The notes beneath the pieces are model-generated. The model searched no databases. It was not told the origin of the DNA and saw only the letters and a list, made by a program, of their open reading frames with translations. From assembly GCF_001855565.1 (NCBI RefSeq), contig NZ_MKCR01000027.1, positions 62,001-126,000 on the forward strand: a DNA stretch of 64,000 nucleotides, written 5' to 3'. A program made the translations under genes and the position numbers. Origin of the DNA: Chromobacterium amazonense (lineage in GTDB: Bacteria > Pseudomonadota > Gammaproteobacteria > Burkholderiales > Chromobacteriaceae). Shown here in pieces: positions 24,937 through 34,276 of this stretch (positions are counted from its first letter, which is position 1; each line of letters starts with the position of its first letter).

Positions 24937-26802
24937 TTACAGCTCTACTTGCGCCCCTAGCTCCACCACGCGGTTGGTCGGCACCTGGAAGAAATCGGTC
25001 GCCCGCAGCGCGTTCTTGCTCATCCAGACGAACAGCTTCTCGCGCCAGAGCGCCATGCCGGGATGGTCGGTGGGAACGATGGTTTCGCGCGACAGGAAGA
25101 ACGAGGTGTCCATCAGCTCCATTTCGAAGCCTTCCTTGGCGCACATCTCGATCACCTGCAGCACGTTCGGGTCTTCCTTGAAGCCGTAGCGCGCCACCAC
25201 GCGCCAGAACGATGCCGACATCTGCACGATGTCCAGCCGGTCGTCGTCGGAGATGTAGGGCACGTCCTCGGTGCGCACCGTCATCAGCACCACCCGCTCA
25301 TGCAGCACTTTGTTGTGCTTCAGATTGTGCAGCAGCGCGTGCGGCACGCCGTGCAGCGTGCTGGTCAGGAATACCGCGGTGCCCTGCACTCGGGCCGGCG
25401 GGAAGGCTTCCAGGTTTTCGATGAAGCCGTCCAGCGGCAGCGCCTGTTCGCGCAGGCGGTTGAACAACAGCTCGCGGCCGCGTTTCCAAGTGCTCATCAA
25501 CAGGAAGATCACCGCGCCCATCGCCAGCGGCAGCCAGCCGCCGTCGGCGATTTTGTGGAAGTTGGCGCTGAAGAAGGCCAGATCGATGATGCCGAAGACC
25601 AGAGTGATGCCCAGCGCCAGCGGCAGCGGCCAGCGCCAATTGATCCGCGCGACCACGAAGAACAGCAGCGTGGTGATCAGCATGGTGCCGGTGACGGCGA
25701 TGCCGTAGGCCGCCGCCAGGCTTTCGGATGAGCGGAAAGTCAGCACCACGATCAGCACCGCGATCATCAACAGCCAGTTGATGAAGGGCATGTAGATCTG
25801 GCCGATTTCCTGCGCCGAAGTATGCTGCACCTCCATGCGCGGGCTGTAGCCGAGCTGGATGGCCTGGCGCGACAGGGAGTAGGCGCCGGATATCACCGCC
25901 TGCGAGGCGATCACGGTCGCCAGCGTGGCCAAGATGATCAGCGGCAGCAGGCCCCAGTCCGGCGCCAGGATGAAGAACGGGTTTTTGATGGCGGACGGAT
26001 CGCGCATCAAGAGCGCGCCCTGGCCGAAGTAGTTCAGGGCCAGGCCGGGCAGCACCAGCGAAAACCAGGCGCGGCGAATCGGCGTCTTGCCGAAGTGGCC
26101 CATGTCGGCGTACAGGGCCTCGGCGCCGGTCAGCGCCAGCACGACCGAGCCCAGCGTCAGGAAGGCGTGGAAGCCGTGATGCTGTATGAACAGCACGGCG
26201 TAAACCGGGTTGAGGCCGTGCAGCACGGCCGGCGTGACCAGGATTTCCTTCAGGCCCATCAGACCGATGGTGGCGAACCAGACCATCATCACCGGGCCGA
26301 ACAACATGCCCACCTTGGCGGTGCCGAAGCGTTGCAGCAGGAACAGCCCCAGCAGCACGGTCACCGCCACCGGCAGCACCCAGCTCTGCATCTGCGGGGA
26401 CAGCACCTCCATGCCTTCGGCCGCGGACAGCACGGAAATGGCCGGCGTGATGATGGCGTCGCCGTAGAACAGCGCGGCGCCGAACAGGCCCAGCAATACG
26501 ATCTTCCAGCGCGCGGCGTGGGTGGTGTAGTGCCGCGCCAGCGCCATCAGCGCCATGATGCCGCCTTCGCCGCGGTTGTCGGCGCGCAAGATGAAGGCGA
26601 CGTATTTGATCGACACCACGAAAATCAGCGACCAAAAGATCAGCGAGAGGATGCCGAAGATGTTGTCAGGCGTGGTGGGAATGTTTTGTCCGGTGAAGCA
26701 CTCGCGCAGCGTATACAGCGGGCTGGTGCCGATATCGCCGTATACCACGCCGAGCGCCGCCAGCGTCAGGCCTGCCATCGCCTGTTTGTTTTGTTCCTGC
26801 AT
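24937..26802 (-). CDS. kup: Low-affinity potassium uptake protein Kup
   Basis: Kup is a proton-coupled potassium importer of the inner membrane. The 621 residues hold about twelve membrane helices (1-440) and a cytosolic C-terminal domain (about 445-621, with RVVLMTVRTEDVPYI). The N-terminal signature GVVYGDIGTSPLYTLREC is at residues 18-35, and DNRGEGGIMALMALA near 75 is also typical. The start follows AATGGAAACTT. It is divergent from proS across a 328-base gap. Confidence 0.95.
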   Translation of the reverse strand: MQEQNKQAMAGLTLAALGVVYGDIGTSPLYTLRECFTGQNIPTTPDNIFGILSLIFWSLIFVVSIKYVAFILRADNRGEGGIMALMALARHYTTHAARWKIVLLGLFGAALFYGDAIITPAISVLSAAEGMEVLSPQMQSWVLPVAVTVLLGLFLLQRFGTAKVGMLFGPVMMVWFATIGLMGLKEILVTPAVLHGLNPVYAVLFIQHHGFHAFLTLGSVVLALTGAEALYADMGHFGKTPIRRAWFSLVLPGLALNYFGQGALLMRDPSAIKNPFFILAPDWGLLPLIILATLATVIASQAVISGAYSLSRQAIQLGYSPRMEVQHTSAQEIGQIYMPFINWLLMIAVLIVVLTFRSSESLAAAYGIAVTGTMLITTLLFFVVARINWRWPLPLALGITLVFGIIDLAFFSANFHKIADGGWLPLAMGAVIFLLMSTWKRGRELLFNRLREQALPLDGFIENLEAFPPARVQGTAVFLTSTLHGVPHALLHNLKHNKVLHERVVLMTVRTEDVPYISDDDRLDIVQMSASFWRVVARYGFKEDPNVLQVIEMCAKEGFEMELMDTSFFLSRETIVPTDHPGMALWREKLFVWMSKNALRATDFFQVPTNRVVELGAQVEL

Positions 26803-27130
26803 AAGTTTCCATTGCGGTTGTTCATCGTCGTCGTTGCGGCGGCGATGGTTGAGCCGGATGCATTTTGCGGCTGCGTCGTAACATCATAGTCGATGACAGC
26901 GGCCGATAAAAAAACCATAAAAATGCTCGGAAGCGCGCAGGTTACCCCAGTGGCCCCAGCCCGCCAAGCGCGGGTAGGCCTGCCGTAAACAGGGTTGTTG
27001 TACCGCAACAACTGCCAAGCGCCTAGCGGTTGACGCGGCCTGCGCCGACGTGACAGGGGCGTGACGCTTGGCCGCCAAGGCGGGACGACGCTACAATCGA
27101 AGACATTTAGCCGAATTCCAAGGACGCATC
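26803..27130. promoter_or_regulatory. Divergent promoter region between kup and proS
   Basis: No ORF with coding character is seen. The region includes a 19-base inverted repeat GTTGTTG-TACCG-CAACAAC at 26994-27012, which could be an operator or a hairpin in the proS leader, and G/C-rich short palindromes around 26970. No known riboswitch or T-box features are visible. Confidence 0.45.
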
Positions 27131-28837
27131 ATGCGCGCATCGCAGTTTTTCATCTCCACCCAGAAAGAAGCTCCCGCCGACGCCGACATCACCAGCCAGA
27201 AGCTGATGCTGCGCGCCGGCTTCATCCGCAAGCAAGCCGCCGGCATCTATTCCTGGATGCCGATGGGCCTGCGCGTGGTGCGCAAGGTGGAAAACATCAT
27301 CCGCGAAGAGATGAATCGCGCCGGCGCGATCGAAGTGAGCCTGCCGGTGGTGCAGCCGGCCGAGCTGTGGCAGGAAACCGGCCGCTGGGACGCGATGGGC
27401 GCCGAGCTGCTGCGCTTCAAAGACCGCCACGAGCGCGACTTCGCCCTGCAGCCGACCGCCGAGGAGGTGATCACCGACATCGCCCGCCGCGAGCTGCGCA
27501 GCTACCGCGCGCTGCCGAAGAACTTCTACCAGATCCAGACCAAGTTCCGCGACGAGCGCCGCCCGCGCTTCGGCGTGATGCGCGGCCGCGAGTTCACCAT
27601 GAAGGACGCCTACTCGTTCGACCGCAGCGCCGAAGACGCCCTCAAGAGCTACGACAATATGTACGCGGCCTACCGCCACATCTTCGACCGCCTGGGCCTG
27701 ACCTACCGCGCGGTGGCGGCCGACACCGGCGCCATCGGCGGCGACCGCTCGCACGAATTCCAGGTGATCGCCGACACCGGCGAGGACGCCATCGTCTACT
27801 GTCCGAACTCCGAATACGCGGCCAACATCGAGCTGGCCGAGGCGTTGGCGCCGGCCGGCGAGCGCGCCGCCGCATCGGCCGCGCTGACCAAGGTGCACAC
27901 GCCCAAGGTCAAGACCATCGCCGAGCTGGTGGATTTCCTGAAGATAGACATCAAGCAGACCGTCAAGGCGGTGGTAGTGGAAGGCGAACAGGGCGAAGCG
28001 GTGCTGATGATGGTGCGCGGCGACCACGAATTGAACGAGGTGAAGGCGCAGAAGATCGCCGGCATCAAGAGCCCACTGACCTTCGCCAGCCCGGCCGCCA
28101 TCCGCGACGCCTTCGGCGCCAATCCCGGTTCGCTGGGCCCGGTGGGCTTCAAGGGCCGCGTCATCGCCGACCGCACCGTGGCCAAGATGGCCGATTTCGT
28201 CATCGGCGCCAATGAGGACGACCAGCACTACACCGGCGCCAACTTCGGCCGCGACTGCGCCGAGCCCGAAGTGTTCGACATCCGCAACGTGGTGGAAGGC
28301 GACCCGTCGCCGGACGGCCAGGGCGTGCTGGCCATCCAGCGCGGCATCGAGGTCGGTCATGTGTTCTACCTGGGCACCAAGTACTCCGCCGCGATGAACG
28401 CCACCTTCCTGGACGAGGACGGCAAGCCGAAACCGTTCGAGATGGGCTGCTATGGCATCGGCGTGACCCGCATCCTGGGCGCGGCCATCGAGCAGAACTA
28501 CGACGACAAGGGCATGATCTGGCCGGATTCCATCGCGCCGTTCGCGGTGGTGATCTGCCCGGTCGGCTACGACCGTTCCGAAGCGGTGAAGGAAGCCGCC
28601 GACAAGCTGCACGCCGATCTGCAGGCCCGCGGCGTGGACGTGATGCTGGACGACCGCGGCGAGCGCCCGGGCGCGATGTTCGCCGACTGGGAGCTGATCG
28701 GCGCGCCGCACCGCGTCACCATCGGCGACCGCGGCCTGAAAGAAGGCAAGGTCGAGTATCAGCACCGCCGCGACAGCGAGGCGACTGCCGTCGCCGCCGA
28801 CGCCATCCTGGCCCACGTGCTGGATAAGCTGGCCTGA
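27131..28837 (+). CDS. proS: Prolyl-tRNA synthetase (bacterial type with editing domain)
   Basis: This class II synthetase charges tRNA-Pro. The 568 residues fit the prokaryote-type enzyme with the INS editing domain inserted at about 225-405. Motif 1 region is [16 protein letters not shown] (about 33-48), motif 2 is [20 protein letters not shown] (about 140-159), and motif 3 is [19 protein letters not shown] near 438. The C-terminal anticodon-binding domain follows. ATG at 27131 gives the usual [15 protein letters not shown] start. Its stop overlaps the next start by one base. Confidence 0.97.
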   Translation: MRASQFFISTQKEAPADADITSQKLMLRAGFIRKQAAGIYSWMPMGLRVVRKVENIIREEMNRAGAIEVSLPVVQPAELWQETGRWDAMGAELLRFKDRHERDFALQPTAEEVITDIARRELRSYRALPKNFYQIQTKFRDERRPRFGVMRGREFTMKDAYSFDRSAEDALKSYDNMYAAYRHIFDRLGLTYRAVAADTGAIGGDRSHEFQVIADTGEDAIVYCPNSEYAANIELAEALAPAGERAAASAALTKVHTPKVKTIAELVDFLKIDIKQTVKAVVVEGEQGEAVLMMVRGDHELNEVKAQKIAGIKSPLTFASPAAIRDAFGANPGSLGPVGFKGRVIADRTVAKMADFVIGANEDDQHYTGANFGRDCAEPEVFDIRNVVEGDPSPDGQGVLAIQRGIEVGHVFYLGTKYSAAMNATFLDEDGKPKPFEMGCYGIGVTRILGAAIEQNYDDKGMIWPDSIAPFAVVICPVGYDRSEAVKEAADKLHADLQARGVDVMLDDRGERPGAMFADWELIGAPHRVTIGDRGLKEGKVEYQHRRDSEATAVAADAILAHVLDKLA

Positions 28838-29460
28838 TGAAACCGCGCCTCCTGCTTTTGCCGTTTTGCCTGCTGCTGGCGCATGCGTCGGCGTGGGCCG
28901 GCGCGCAGAAGGAGGAGGCGCTGTCGGCCAATGTGGCGTCGGCGATGAGCCGTTCGATTTCCGACGTCAACGCGCCGCGGCTGGTGTTCGACAACCCGCG
29001 CGAGGGGCAAGCCTGGCTGGCGGAGATGTCGGCGCGCCTGCAAAAGAAAATCCCCGATCCCTGGGTGCGCGAGCGGCTGCTCACCGCCATCCAGTACGAA
29101 GCCACTCGCGCCGGGCTGGACCCGCAGCTGGTGCTGGGCCTGATCCAAGTGGAGAGCGGCTTCAACAAGTACGCGATTTCCGGCGCCGGCGCGCGCGGGC
29201 TGATGCAGGTGATGCCGTTCTGGCCGCGCCATATCGGCACGCCGCAGCACAATCTGTTCGACCTCAGCACCAATCTGCGCTACGGCTGCACCATTTTGCG
29301 GCACTACCTGGACATCGAGCGCGGCAATCTGTACCGCGCCTTGGGCCGCTATAACGGCAGCCTGGGGCAGCCGGAGTATCCGAACATGGTCATCGCCGCC
29401 TGGAAGAAAAAGTGGGCGTGGAATCCGCCCCCCGCCGTGCGCACGGCGGCCTTGCCATGA
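28837..29460 (+). CDS. Lytic transglycosylase, SLT domain
   Basis: The 207-residue secreted protein has a signal peptide (about 1-22, ending AHASAWAGA) and a goose-lysozyme-like SLT domain (about 80-200). The catalytic Glu lies in LGLIQVESGFNKYAISGAGA, followed by GLMQVMPFWPRHIG and LGRYNGSLGQPEYPN. It should cleave peptidoglycan to anhydro-MurNAc ends in the periplasm, products that the AmpD domain in this window could later process. The ATG overlaps the proS stop (TGATG), so the two are coupled. Confidence 0.9.
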   Translation: MKPRLLLLPFCLLLAHASAWAGAQKEEALSANVASAMSRSISDVNAPRLVFDNPREGQAWLAEMSARLQKKIPDPWVRERLLTAIQYEATRAGLDPQLVLGLIQVESGFNKYAISGAGARGLMQVMPFWPRHIGTPQHNLFDLSTNLRYGCTILRHYLDIERGNLYRALGRYNGSLGQPEYPNMVIAAWKKKWAWNPPPAVRTAALP

Positions 29461-29488
29461 AAAAAACCGGCCAATAGGCCGGTTTTTT
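29461..29488. terminator. Terminator after proS and lytic transglycosylase
   Basis: AAAAAACCGGCC and GGCCGGTTTTTT form a perfect 12-bp stem around AATA. T6 on the plus strand and T6 on the minus strand let it work for both this operon and the convergent MarR gene. Confidence 0.92.
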
Positions 29489-29536
29489 GTCGCCAGAGCA
29501 TGGCTTTGCAAGCGCTGGATCGGGAAGGCTGGCGGC

Positions 29537-30034
29537 TCAGTCTTCCTGCGCCTGCAGCATCTTCTTCAGCAGGCGGGCCAGCGTGGCGCGCTCTTCGCCG
29601 TCCAGCATTTCCAGCAGCTCCGACTCCGCGGCCAGATGGTGGCCGGCGGCATCTTCTATCACCTGGAAGCCCTTGGGCGTCAGCGTGACGATCACGCCGC
29701 GGCGGTCGTCCGGATCCGGAGAGCGCTGCACCAGGCCGGCTTCTTCCAGCCGGTTGATGCGGTTGGTCAGCGCGCCGGACGAGATCAGCACCATGCCTTG
29801 CAGCTGGTTGGGCGAAAGCTGATACGGCTCGCCGCCGCGGCGCAGCGCCGCCAGCACGTCAAATTCGCCTACATTGAGATTATGGCGAGCCAAATCCTGC
29901 AGCACCCGGCGGGTGATGAAGTATTCCATCCGCACGATGCGGCCGATGACCTCGGTGGCGGAGGTATCGAGATCGGGGCGGACTTCGTTCCACAGGGCGA
30001 CAATGCGGTCAATCTGGTCTGGTACTTGCTGCAT
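29537..30034 (-). CDS. MarR-family regulator, HucR/UrtR-like
   Basis: The 165-residue protein has the MarR winged helix (LNVGEFDVLAALRRGG, SSGALTNRINRLEEAGLV, DPDDRRGVIVTLTPKG). The extra N-terminal helix with ALWNEVRPDLDTSATEVIG resembles the urate-responsive HucR/PecS/UrtR group, where the Trp and Asp of this helix contribute to ligand binding. ATG at 30034 is preferred to the upstream in-frame start at 30118. It is divergent from guanine deaminase, whose product xanthine leads to urate, which supports purine sensing; that link is inferred. Confidence 0.85.
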   Translation of the reverse strand: MQQVPDQIDRIVALWNEVRPDLDTSATEVIGRIVRMEYFITRRVLQDLARHNLNVGEFDVLAALRRGGEPYQLSPNQLQGMVLISSGALTNRINRLEEAGLVQRSPDPDDRRGVIVTLTPKGFQVIEDAAGHHLAAESELLEMLDGEERATLARLLKKMLQAQED

Positions 30035-30100
30035 GCTGCTGATTCCTGATCGTAAGGTAAGCACGGCGAAACCGGTCGGGCGCAAGAGTATCACGACTTC

Positions 30101-30224
30101 AAAATATACTATCTTCATCTAAAGACAAATGTCGCAGATCAACGATATTGCAGCGCGGGATTCTTGCCAGGATGCCGAATCGGCGATATATTTACATGTA
30201 AAGATTCTTTATATGAAGATAAAT
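30101..30224. promoter_or_regulatory. Palindrome-rich MarR/guaD intergenic region
   Basis: The region holds a perfect 12-base palindrome TTTACATGTAAA at 30191-30202, and ATCTTCAT (30110s) opposed to ATGAAGAT (30210s) as an inverted pair. It also has TCTT-N6-AAGA near 30114. These are candidate MarR dimer sites controlling both divergent genes. Confidence 0.5.
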
Positions 30225-30248
30225 GCCGCATAGCGGCGGGAGTGAAGC

Positions 30249-31559
30249 TTGAAAACAGCGGTACGCGGCGATGTGCTGAGTTTCCGGGGCAATCCGTTCC
30301 GGCAGGCTGAGCGGGATTGCCTGGCTTTCCAGCGCGACGCGCTGGTGGTGATGGAAAACGGACGCATCGCGGCATGCGGGCCGGCGGTCGAGCTATTGCC
30401 TGCGCTGACTGCGGACGTTGCGGTGACGCACTATCCCGACCATCTGATCCTGCCTGGCTTCATCGACTGCCATGTCCACTATCCGCAGACCGAAATGATG
30501 GCGGCCTATGGCGAGCAGCTGCTGGATTGGCTGCACCATTACACCTTCGTCACCGAGCAGGGCTTCGCCGACGAAACGCACGCGCGCGAAGTGGCGCAGG
30601 TTTTCCTGTCCGAGCAGCTGCGCAACGGCGTCACCACCGGTTGCGTGTTCGGCACGGTGCATCCTGCCTCAGTGGAAATGCTGTTCCAGGAGGCGGCGCG
30701 CATCAATCTGCGCATCCTGGCCGGCAAGGTGTGCATGGACCGCCATGCGCCGCCGGCACTGCTGGACACGCCGCTGACCGCCTATGAGCAATCGCGCGCG
30801 CTGATCCAGCGCTGGCACGGCCAAGGCCGCGCCGAATATGTGATCACGCCGCGCTTCGCGCCGACTTCCAGCCACGGCCAGCTGGAAATGCTGGGCGCGC
30901 TGGCGGCGGAGTTTCCCGATGTCGCCATCCAATCCCATATTTCGGAAAACCTGGACGAGATCGCCTGGGTCAAGCAGCTGTTTCCCGGCTGCCGCGACTA
31001 CGCCAGCGTCTACCAGCGCTACGGCTTGCTGCGGCCGCGCGCCATCTATGGACACGGCATCCACCTGTCCGATGAGGAACTGGATGCCTTCCGCGACAGC
31101 GGCGCTTCGCTGGCGCATTGCCCGACTTCCAATTTCTTCCTCGGTTCCGGCAGCCTGAATCTGCGCCCATGCGTGGAGAGCGCGCGCCCGATTCCGCTCG
31201 GCCTCGGCACCGACCTGGGCGCCGGCACCAGCTTCTCCATGCTGCAGACCATGAATGCGGCGTATATGGCGGCGCAGAGCCACGGCAAGCCGCTTTCCGC
31301 CGTTCAGGCTTTCTATCTGGCCACGCGCGGCGGAGCCGAAGCGCTGGGCATCGCAGACAAGGTCGGCAGCATCGCGCCGGGCATGGAAGCCGATCTGGCC
31401 GTGCTTAACTTGCGCTCCACGCCGCTGCTGGATTTCCGCATGCGTTATGCGCGCGACCTGTCCGAAGCCTTGTTCATCCAGATGATGCTGGGCGACGACC
31501 GCGCGGTGGCGGCGACGTATGTGGCTGGCAGCCCGGTGTATCGGCGTGCGGCAGCGTAA
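30249..31559 (+). CDS. guaD: Guanine deaminase
   Basis: GuaD deaminates guanine to xanthine. The 436 residues are typical. The amidohydrolase motifs are LILPGFIDCHVHYPQTEMM near 65, TTGCVFGTVHPASVEML near 127, ITPRFAPTSSHGQLEML near 200, QSHISENLDEI near 228, GHGIHLSDEE near 265, HCPTSNFFLGSG near 290, and LGLGTDLGAGTSFSML with the metal Asp near 318. The start is TTG at 30249 with GGGAG about 6 bases upstream; there is no earlier ATG in frame. A related chlorohydrolase is a less likely alternative. Confidence 0.92.
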   Translation: MKTAVRGDVLSFRGNPFRQAERDCLAFQRDALVVMENGRIAACGPAVELLPALTADVAVTHYPDHLILPGFIDCHVHYPQTEMMAAYGEQLLDWLHHYTFVTEQGFADETHAREVAQVFLSEQLRNGVTTGCVFGTVHPASVEMLFQEAARINLRILAGKVCMDRHAPPALLDTPLTAYEQSRALIQRWHGQGRAEYVITPRFAPTSSHGQLEMLGALAAEFPDVAIQSHISENLDEIAWVKQLFPGCRDYASVYQRYGLLRPRAIYGHGIHLSDEELDAFRDSGASLAHCPTSNFFLGSGSLNLRPCVESARPIPLGLGTDLGAGTSFSMLQTMNAAYMAAQSHGKPLSAVQAFYLATRGGAEALGIADKVGSIAPGMEADLAVLNLRSTPLLDFRMRYARDLSEALFIQMMLGDDRAVAATYVAGSPVYRRAAA

Positions 31560-31576
31560 AGCGCAGGCACGGCGAC

Positions 31577-31617
31577 AGCAAGCAGGCGGATGGCCACTAG
31601 GCCTCCGCCTGCTTGCT
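31577..31617. terminator. Long hairpin after guaD
   Basis: AGCAAGCAGGCGGA and TCCGCCTGCTTGCT form a perfect 14-bp stem. No T run follows, so termination efficiency is uncertain. Confidence 0.6.
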
Positions 31618-31666
31618 ATTGTGGGTAACTTGCGGTTTTTTCGATGCCTGTGGATAAGCTTGCCGT

Positions 31667-32092
31667 CTACTGACGTACCGCCACCACGATGCGGGTAAAG
31701 GCGTTCATCAGCGCGATCGCCAACGTCAGGTCGGAGATTTCCGCTGCGCTGAAATGCTCGCCCAAAGCCTGATACAAGTCATCTGGCGCGCGGCTTTCGC
31801 CGATGCGCGTCACCGCTTCCGTCCAGGCGATGGCGGCGGCTTCGCGCGGCGATAGGATATCCGCCACGTCCCAGCCGGCCAGCGCGTCGAGTTTTTCTTG
31901 GCTTTCGCCGCGGCGGCGCAGCGCGTGGCTGTGCAGCTTCAGGCAGAAGGCGCAGCCGTTCAGCTGGGCCACGCGCAGATAGACCAGTTCGATCAGCGGC
32001 AGGCCCAGGCTGCTCTCCGCCAGTGCGTTCTTGCAGGACAGCAAGCCTTGATAGGCCTGGGGCGACAGTTTGGTGTAATCGAGTCTCATCAT
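31667..32092 (-). CDS. AhpD/carboxymuconolactone decarboxylase-like protein
   Basis: The 141-residue protein has the AhpD-type core with the redox CxxC and nearby His in NGCAFCLKLHSHALRR (about 46-61). Family members act as alkylhydroperoxidase partners or lactone decarboxylases. DLTLAIALMNAFTRIVVAV is the conserved C-terminal helix. It starts at the base after the stop of the upstream DUF2798 gene. A LysR regulator lies divergently upstream, the common arrangement for inducible AhpD-like genes. Peroxidase activity is inferred. Confidence 0.87.
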   Translation of the reverse strand: MMRLDYTKLSPQAYQGLLSCKNALAESSLGLPLIELVYLRVAQLNGCAFCLKLHSHALRRRGESQEKLDALAGWDVADILSPREAAAIAWTEAVTRIGESRAPDDLYQALGEHFSAAEISDLTLAIALMNAFTRIVVAVRQ

Positions 32093-32362
32093 TCATCCTT
32101 TCGGGTTCGGCGCGGACTGGGCGCCGGTGGCGGGCGCGCGCCAATTCAGCAGGCGCGCGGTTAGTTTCTGCAAAGGCGGAGCCAGCAGCAGCACCGCGCC
32201 CAGCGCGATCGGCCAGGCTTGGGCGAAGGCGTGCAGCCAATGCCCCAGAAAATCGGCATGCAGCCCCAGGTTCAGGCCGGTGAACCAGGCGGTCATCACC
32301 AGGGACATGGCCCCTGACATCAGCAGCGAGAACAGCAGGCGTTGGCGCAGAGCGGGATGCAT
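32093..32362 (-). CDS. Small DUF2798-type membrane protein
   Basis: The 89-residue protein has two predicted membrane helices (about 8-30 and 45-65) and matches the short DUF2798 pattern (RLLFSLLMSGAMSLVMTAW, then HAFAQAWPIALGAVLLLAPP). Its function is unknown. The stop is directly followed by the AhpD-like start, so the two form an operon divergent from LysR. Confidence 0.75.
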   Translation of the reverse strand: MHPALRQRLLFSLLMSGAMSLVMTAWFTGLNLGLHADFLGHWLHAFAQAWPIALGAVLLLAPPLQKLTARLLNWRAPATGAQSAPNPKG

Positions 32363-32461
32363 GGCGTGATTCTCCGTCGGTTTTTGATGAGCAGAGTCTA
32401 GTAAAAAGCGAATTGCGAAAATAGAATGAAAAAATCAATTTCAAATTCCATTTTTGCAATC

Positions 32462-33355
32462 ATGCTGGATGATCTGGATCTGTTTGTGGCGATTGTGGAT
32501 GCCGGCAGCCTGCGCGCGGCGGCGCTGCGCCTGGAGATGCCGGCGCCGACCTTGACGAGGCGGCTGCAGGCTTTGGAGGCGAGGCTGGGTTGCAAGCTGC
32601 TCAATCGCAGCGCGCGGCGCATGGTGCCGAGCAACGAGGGCTGGCAGTACTACGAGCAGTGCAAGCCCTTGCTGGCTGCGCTGCGGCAAGCCACGGCATC
32701 GCTGGACGCGACGTTGAACCGGGTGGAGGGCGTGGTGAGGCTGATGGCGCCGCTGAATATGGCCAACGACATGCTGCTGCCGCTGTGGGAGCGGCTATTG
32801 CGCGACCATCCGCAGCTGCGGCTGGAGTTGAAGCTGAACAATAATATGGACGATTTGTATAGCGGCATGGCGGATCTGGCGCTGCGGGTGGGGGAGCAGA
32901 CCGATCCCTCGCTGCAGCAGCGCCGCGTTGGCGCGGTGCGCACCATTCTGGTCGCCGCCCCGGCCTATCTGGAAGCGCATGGCGAGCCGGAGCGGCCGGC
33001 TGAATTGGCGGCGCACCGACTGCTGATGTCGGAGCCGTTTCAGCGCTGGAAACTGCGCCACCGGGAAAGCGGCGAGGAGGTGGAGTGGCCGGTCGCGCCG
33101 TGCCTGCAAGCCAATGATATGCTGCTGACTCGAAGGCTGGCCGAGGCGGGGGCGGGCATCGCCGTCAGTCCGCTCAGCATTTGCCATCGCCAAGTGGCCG
33201 ATGGCAGCCTGTGCCGCGTGCTGGAACCATGGGAGATCGCCACGCGACCGGTGTACGCCGTCTGGCCGCAGCGGCGCGCCTTGCCGGCGCGGGTGCGCGT
33301 GGTGCTCGATGCCCTGCTGGCGTTTGCCGCAGCGGAGCCGCGCTTGCAGGAGTGA
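32462..33355 (+). CDS. LysR-family transcriptional regulator
   Basis: The 297-residue protein has the LysR winged HTH at 1-60 (LFVAIVDAGSLRAAALRLEM, PTLTRRLQALEARLG) and a periplasmic-binding-protein-like effector domain (about 90-295). It belongs to the large AaeR/DsdC-like group with no ligand evident. The ATG at 32462 puts the HTH at the standard position; an ATG at 32426 would add 12 residues. It is divergent from the DUF2798/AhpD pair, probably its targets, and ends 4 bases from the convergent RDD gene. Confidence 0.88.
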   Translation: MLDDLDLFVAIVDAGSLRAAALRLEMPAPTLTRRLQALEARLGCKLLNRSARRMVPSNEGWQYYEQCKPLLAALRQATASLDATLNRVEGVVRLMAPLNMANDMLLPLWERLLRDHPQLRLELKLNNNMDDLYSGMADLALRVGEQTDPSLQQRRVGAVRTILVAAPAYLEAHGEPERPAELAAHRLLMSEPFQRWKLRHRESGEEVEWPVAPCLQANDMLLTRRLAEAGAGIAVSPLSICHRQVADGSLCRVLEPWEIATRPVYAVWPQRRALPARVRVVLDALLAFAAAEPRLQE

Positions 33356-33359
33356 AGGC

Positions 33360-33881
33360 TTATTTGCCGCCGCGCGGCGGCTTGGGCAGCAGGACCAGCC
33401 GGGTGCCGGCCAGCCTGTCGTGCAGGTGGCGGCCTTCCTTGTCGTAGAAACGGGCGAGGAAGGGCAGCAGCCACCAGATCAGCGCCAGCCACTTGGCCGC
33501 CGGGTGGTCGCCGTAGCTGCGCTGCCAGCCGAGGTAGGAGATCACCGGCAGGCCGACGAACAGCATCGCCGCGACGGCGAAGCGCATCAGCGCCTGCTGC
33601 CAGTTCAGCAGCCTGCCGTCGGCCGTCACCAGCCGGATATGCCAGGTCTTCATTGCGGCGGTTTGGCCGCTGCGCGTCCAGCAGTAGCCGAAGTAGGCGA
33701 ACAGCACGCCGGCCGAGGCCAGCTGGATCAGGCTGTGCAGCAGCCAGGAGTCTTGGCCCAGCATCAGTTGCAAGGGGGTCAGGATGGCGCTGGTGATCAG
33801 CAGCATGGCGACGATCAGCAGCGATTCGTAGAACAGGCTGGCCAGACAGCGAGACAGGCTGGGGGCGGCGGTTTCGGTCAT
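33360..33881 (-). CDS. RDD-family membrane protein
   Basis: The 173-residue protein has about three membrane segments and the RDD signature residues (SLSRCLASLFYESLLIVAML, GQTAAMKTWHIRLVT, HDRLAGTRLVLLP). Most RDD proteins have no known role; some are cation antiporters. It is the last gene of the sigma-factor operon and overlaps DUF3106 by 4 bases. The ATG at 33881 is placed by that overlap. Confidence 0.85.
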   Translation of the reverse strand: MTETAAPSLSRCLASLFYESLLIVAMLLITSAILTPLQLMLGQDSWLLHSLIQLASAGVLFAYFGYCWTRSGQTAAMKTWHIRLVTADGRLLNWQQALMRFAVAAMLFVGLPVISYLGWQRSYGDHPAAKWLALIWWLLPFLARFYDKEGRHLHDRLAGTRLVLLPKPPRGGK

Positions 33882-34276
33882 TGGGCGATGGAGGCGTCGG
33901 GTTGGGCGCGCTGCTGGCGCAGGCGCTGCATCACTTGCTCGCGCTGGTCGGGCGGCAGCTGCTGCAGTTTTTTCCAGTTGGCGCGGATTTCGTGGCGTTG
34001 CTGCGGCGTCAGCTCGGACCAGGCTTTCAGCTTCCGCTGCGCCCGCTGCTGCTGCTGAGGCGCCAGGTTGGCGAAGCCAGGCACGATGGCCAGCAGGCTC
34101 TGTTTTTTGTCCGGCGAATAGCGGTTCCACTCGCCGGACAGCGGCGCCAGCACCTGCTGTTGTTGACTGTCCAGCTGGTCCCAGCTCGGATTGGCGGGTG
34201 GAGAGGCCTGGGCGAACACGGGGCAGAGCAGACCGGCCAGGCACCAGGCGCTGGCCAGGCGTGCGGCCTTATTCAT
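33878..34276 (-). CDS. Exported Gln-rich DUF3106 protein
   Basis: The 132-residue protein has a signal peptide (about 1-24, ending PVFAQA) and a mature part rich in Gln and Arg with a repeated LxPxQQ/R pattern (LDSQQQQVLAPLSGEW, LTPQQRHEIRANWKKL, PPDQREQVMQRLR). It resembles the short-helix repeats of CpxP/Spy-like periplasmic proteins. It overlaps DUF3619 by 8 bases and RDD by 4. A periplasmic sensor or chaperone role is a guess from this resemblance. Confidence 0.8.
   Translation of the reverse strand: MNKAARLASAWCLAGLLCPVFAQASPPANPSWDQLDSQQQQVLAPLSGEWNRYSPDKKQSLLAIVPGFANLAPQQQQRAQRKLKAWSELTPQQRHEIRANWKKLQQLPPDQREQVMQRLRQQRAQPDASIAQ

Noticed and set aside
26803-27130. Riboswitch or T-box before proS or kup
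   Set aside because: Only a short inverted repeat is seen; no conserved riboswitch core or T-box sequence.
27107-28816. A 569-codon minus-strand frame opposite proS
   Set aside because: Antisense shadow; composition is His/Gly/Val-rich and matches nothing.
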